Shown here one piece after another: positions 5,983 to 8,934 of a stretch of DNA of 8,934 nucleotides. The number at the start of each line of letters is the position of its first letter. The stretch's first letter is position 1. The position numbers were made by a program, and so were the translations under genes. Location: positions 1-8,934 of the forward strand of contig CAZLGJ010000115.1 in the NCBI GenBank assembly GCA_964559075.1. The letters run 5' to 3'. The DNA comes from Opacimonas sp964559075 (GTDB taxonomy: Bacteria > Pseudomonadota > Gammaproteobacteria > Enterobacterales > Alteromonadaceae). The notes beneath the pieces were generated by a model that was not told where the DNA came from, searched no databases, and worked only from the letters and a program-made list of their open reading frames with translations.

Positions 5983-6392
5983 TCCTTGCCGATACAAGTG
6001 TCTGGATAGATTATTTGAACGGTAAAATCACGCCTCAAACCGATTTGCTGGATGTTTATTTGCTTGAGGGCACACTTGCCATGGGGGATCTTGTGTTGCT
6101 TGAGATCTTACAAGGTATCCGCAACGACAAGCAATATAAGCAAGTTAAAGCGAAACTTTCTCTATTAGATCAGTATGCTATGTTTGATCCATCAATGGTT
6201 GCTAAATGCGCCGATAATTTTCGATTTTTGCGTAAAAAAGGCATCACTATTCGTAAAACTAATGACGTGATTATTGCTTCGTTTTGTATCGATAAAGCAA
6301 TACCATTACTTTATTCAGACAGAGATTTTGCACCGTTCAGTCAATACCTCAATTTACAAACCGTATCCAAGCACAGTGGTGCGTCAAATTAG
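5979..6392 (+). CDS. vapC: VapC-family PIN-domain ribonuclease toxin
   Basis: PIN-domain toxin; known VapC proteins are Mg-dependent endoribonucleases that cut initiator tRNA, other tRNAs or the sarcin-ricin loop of 23S rRNA. The target of this one cannot be read from sequence. The acidic residues of the active site are in place: Asp5 (LADTSVW), Glu42 (LVLLEILQG), Asp96 (RKTNDVIIA) and Asp114 or Asp116 (YSDRDF). At 137 residues it is of normal length, with a short extra tail VSKHSGASN after the expected end near LNLQT. The start codon is TTG overlapping the antitoxin stop. Three sampled 60-base lines within this pair contain 35% G+C, against 63% in a sampled rep line, which points to acquisition by transfer. 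Its last 4 bases overlap the 3' end of the convergent GGDEF gene. The active site looks intact, so I expect a functional toxin. Confidence 0.91.
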   Translation: MILADTSVWIDYLNGKITPQTDLLDVYLLEGTLAMGDLVLLEILQGIRNDKQYKQVKAKLSLLDQYAMFDPSMVAKCADNFRFLRKKGITIRKTNDVIIASFCIDKAIPLLYSDRDFAPFSQYLNLQTVSKHSGASN

Positions 6393-8934
6393 CTGTAGAT
6401 TTTCTGCGGTGGCGCGAGTTTCGCACCCTGTCCAATCGTCACTCCCATGCTCTTGATGGCATCGAACTGCGCTTGCGTATCAATGCCTTCTACCACCAGC
6501 GGTAGGTGTAACTCGTCGGTAATGGCTTTGACTGCGCGAATGAATTTGCCGTCGCGCTGTGAGCGGGGCAGGGCTTGGCAGAACTGCTTGTCGATTTTGA
6601 TCATATCAAAGGGGTAGATAAACAAATCATTGATGGCTGCGGCACCGGCACCAAAGTTGTCCAAAATCACCATGATCCCTTCGCGTTTTAGGCGTTTCAT
6701 GGCATTTTTTAATAAGTTAGGCTGGTACTGCCACTGGCGCTCTGAAAACGTAAAAGCCAGCTGCTCAAGGCTAATGTTGGCCTGTTGCAAGCGGGCAATC
6801 AGCGCCTCGGTCATGTGTGGCTGAGTCAGATAATTCATTGACAGATTGACCGCCAAGACCAAGTTGTGGGCACTGCTTTGGTGCTTGAGCAAGTAGTCGA
6901 TGCACTGGTCGAGTAAGAGGTTATCAATATCTGCGGTGAGTTTGCTTTGTTCGGCGATTTGCCAAAATTTCTCGCGCTTGATTTTGCCTAACGTGGGATG
7001 GTACCAGCGGATGGAGCACTGATACATGATGGTGCGATCGTTTTCTATATCAATAATGGGGTGCAAGAAGCATTCAAACTGCTGATCCTGCATCGCCGAA
7101 CGAAACTCACTTTCCAACGCCACGGCTTCATCGAGTTCTTCGCGCATCGAGTGATTAAATAGCACGGCTTGGCCACGGCCGCGACTTTTGGCTTGATACA
7201 TGGCGACATCGGCATCGCGAATGGCTTCATCAGCATTGCGATACTGTGTGGTCAGTGGTGCGATACCTAAGCTTGCGCCGCTGTGCATGGGCTTACCTTC
7301 ATGCATAAAGGGTTCATTGAGCATATCGAGAATGCGTTTGGAGACAATATCGATATCGTGGTCGCTGCGATAGTTTTCTAGCAGGATCACAAACTCATCC
7401 CCACCAAAGCGCGCGAGGGTGTCGTGATCGCGAATACATTGTTTGAGACGTTGGGACACTTCAATCAGCAGCGCATCGCCCGCCTGATGTCCCAAGGTAT
7501 CGTTGATCAGTTTAAAGCGGTCTAGGTCGATAAACAGTAAGGCAAATTGATTGTCGTGATGGCGCAGTTTATTGGCCACGGCAAGTTCTAAACGCTGAAT
7601 AAAGAAGTTGCGGTTGGCCAGGCCAGTTAAGCCATCGTGAAATGCATCGTGCATCAGTTTGATTTCGGCCTGTTTGGATTTTTCTATCTCGGCCTGTAAT
7701 TGATTGTTGGTGGCCTCGAGCTCTGCTGTGCGCCGCTCTACTTCTTTGCTAAGCTGCGCATTATAATCGCGCATGGCGTCGTTGGCGCGGCGTCGCTGTA
7801 GGGCAATGCCTATGTGTCGTGACACGAAGCGCAACAGCTCCACATCGTGATTGCTGTATTTGTGCTCTTTGCCGTACAACGGCAGGGCAATGACGCCGAG
7901 TAATTCGCCGTCGACATTGAGCGTGGTGCCAAGCCATGCTTGGGTGTTGTGCAACATGTCTTGAGCCAGCTGGACGTCAATCTCGCCGCGGCTGGCCAAA
8001 TCAATCGCCTGTGGCGAGGTCATCAAATTGACCTCGGGATGCGCCACAAAATATTCACACAAAAAGTGCATGATCGCGTTGGGCTCAAGCAGCAGCGGCT
8101 CTGGGTGATTAAAAAAGACAGGTTTGAGCGCATCGTCCTGCATCAGCATGATCACGCAGTTTTCCGATGGGATAAGCTGACGCAGAATATCATGCAGCTG
8201 CTCATAAAATACCTGTAGCTGGGAAATGGGGCGGGTAGCCAATTCTGAAATGTTATACAGGGCCTGTTGCAACCGCTCGATGGCCTGCCGGCGCTTGATT
8301 TCTTGGGCGAGTTCGTCGTTGCTGCGCTTGAGCTCGCGCGTGCGTTTTTGAATTTTTTGCTCAATTAGTTCTCGACCCCGCACCCGCTCCACGGCAGTGA
8401 CGATGTGCTGTGATACGAACTGCAAAATTTCGAGATCTTCAGGAGCAAAGCGCACGTTGTCACGATAGCTTTGTACAACAAGACACCCAATCACCTGGTC
8501 ATTTTCAAACAGCGGTACGCCCAAAAAGTCCACCGGTTGATTGCTGACGATATGCAGGCCGTATTTGGTGAGATAATCGTTAAATTTTTCGTGGGTGATC
8601 AGCAGCGGCTTGGCGGTTTTGATCATGTGCTCCGTCAACGTGTGACGCAGTTCTGATTTGGCATAGCGGGTCTGCGTGAGGGTTTCATGCTCATCGACAA
8701 AATACGCAAATTCATAACCTTCTTCGTCATAAAAACATACATACAGGTTATCGGCGTACAAAACGCTATCAATGATATCGTGAATTTGCGCAAATAGGTG
8801 TTTGAGTTCAGTTGCCTTGAGGGCAGTTTCTGAAATATCAAATAACAAGCGCTGGATCCGCTCCGCGCGCTTGTGTTTTTCAGTCATCCGGTGAAATTCA
8901 GGAATAAGCTCGCGAAGTTCCTCTTCGTCTAAGC
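6389..8934 (-). CDS. GAF-GAF-GGDEF-degenerate EAL protein, probable diguanylate cyclase (5' end outside window)
   Basis: Cytoplasmic c-di-GMP signalling protein without membrane segments. Numbering from the internal ATG at 8887: GAF1 about 16-170, coiled-coil linker 170-205, GAF2 about 208-367, coiled coil 370-412, GGDEF about 415-575, EAL-like domain 590-832. The GGDEF signature is intact (GGDEF 495-499, DLDRFKLINDTLGH 455-468), and RxxD at 486-489 is the canonical product-inhibition site, so cyclase activity is likely. The EAL domain is decayed: EAL is replaced by Gln-Cys-Ser (623-625), the ELTE glutamate by Thr713, and DDFG by DNFG (743-746), while Asn681, Lys764 and Gln820 remain. It is probably not a phosphodiesterase and may bind c-di-GMP or partners. 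The frame continues open from 8887 to the right edge with at least 15 more plausible residues (LDEEELRELIPEFHR), and no ribosome binding site precedes ATG 8887, so the true start lies beyond the window. The GAF ligands are unknown. Confidence 0.9.
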   Translation of the reverse strand, partial: LDEEELRELIPEFHRMTEKHKRAERIQRLLFDISETALKATELKHLFAQIHDIIDSVLYADNLYVCFYDEEGYEFAYFVDEHETLTQTRYAKSELRHTLTEHMIKTAKPLLITHEKFNDYLTKYGLHIVSNQPVDFLGVPLFENDQVIGCLVVQSYRDNVRFAPEDLEILQFVSQHIVTAVERVRGRELIEQKIQKRTRELKRSNDELAQEIKRRQAIERLQQALYNISELATRPISQLQVFYEQLHDILRQLIPSENCVIMLMQDDALKPVFFNHPEPLLLEPNAIMHFLCEYFVAHPEVNLMTSPQAIDLASRGEIDVQLAQDMLHNTQAWLGTTLNVDGELLGVIALPLYGKEHKYSNHDVELLRFVSRHIGIALQRRRANDAMRDYNAQLSKEVERRTAELEATNNQLQAEIEKSKQAEIKLMHDAFHDGLTGLANRNFFIQRLELAVANKLRHHDNQFALLFIDLDRFKLINDTLGHQAGDALLIEVSQRLKQCIRDHDTLARFGGDEFVILLENYRSDHDIDIVSKRILDMLNEPFMHEGKPMHSGASLGIAPLTTQYRNADEAIRDADVAMYQAKSRGRGQAVLFNHSMREELDEAVALESEFRSAMQDQQFECFLHPIIDIENDRTIMYQCSIRWYHPTLGKIKREKFWQIAEQSKLTADIDNLLLDQCIDYLLKHQSSAHNLVLAVNLSMNYLTQPHMTEALIARLQQANISLEQLAFTFSERQWQYQPNLLKNAMKRLKREGIMVILDNFGAGAAAINDLFIYPFDMIKIDKQFCQALPRSQRDGKFIRAVKAITDELHLPLVVEGIDTQAQFDAIKSMGVTIGQGAKLAPPQKIYS

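Noticed and set aside
6378..6427. GGTGCG / CGCACC inverted repeat spanning the vapC / GGDEF junction
   Set aside because: Arms of 6 bases separated by 38 bases with no T-run; neither a terminator nor an insertion boundary can be supported.

Overview
The window carries housekeeping genes of a gammaproteobacterium, most likely a member or close relative of the Vibrionaceae. The grounds are full-length GlpG, UbiC, UbiA, UbiK and Rep proteins close to their enterobacterial counterparts, and a glpE-glpG / FliL-like / ubiC-ubiA order that I recall from Vibrio chromosomes. This placement is inferred from gene content and not from a search. Coding density is very high: no gene-free stretch exceeds about 155 bases, and I see no rRNA, tRNA, CRISPR array or insertion sequence.

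Left part (1-3511): the 3' part of glpE (rhodanese, lacking about two residues at the window edge) is followed 15 bases later by glpG (rhomboid protease), both on +. A small exported FliL-family protein lies on - and converges on glpG. Divergent from it is the ubiC-ubiA pair, the first two steps of ubiquinone synthesis, with 2 bases between the genes. On -, converging on ubiA with an 8-base gap, is ubiK, the accessory factor for the later ubiquinone steps. Three genes of one pathway are therefore side by side.

Middle (3512-5678): a 154-base divergent region holds a good promoter candidate for ubiK, then comes rep, the 670-residue replication-accessory helicase.

Right part (5679-8934): an AT-rich VapBC-type toxin-antitoxin pair (three sampled 60-base lines are 35% GC each, against 63% in a sampled rep line) has its own promoter candidate and a perfect 10-base-arm inverted repeat just before the antitoxin start. 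The toxin starts with TTG inside the antitoxin stop. The toxin's 3' end overlaps by 4 bases the 3' end of a large - strand gene for a cytoplasmic c-di-GMP protein: two GAF domains, an intact GGDEF with an RxxD inhibitory site, and a decayed EAL domain that has lost key catalytic residues. Its reading frame stays open to the right edge of the window, so its true start is very probably outside.

No wholly new system is evident. The features most worth a second look are the compact toxin-antitoxin island with its operator, the exported FliL-like orphan, and the double-GAF/GGDEF/degenerate-EAL regulator.
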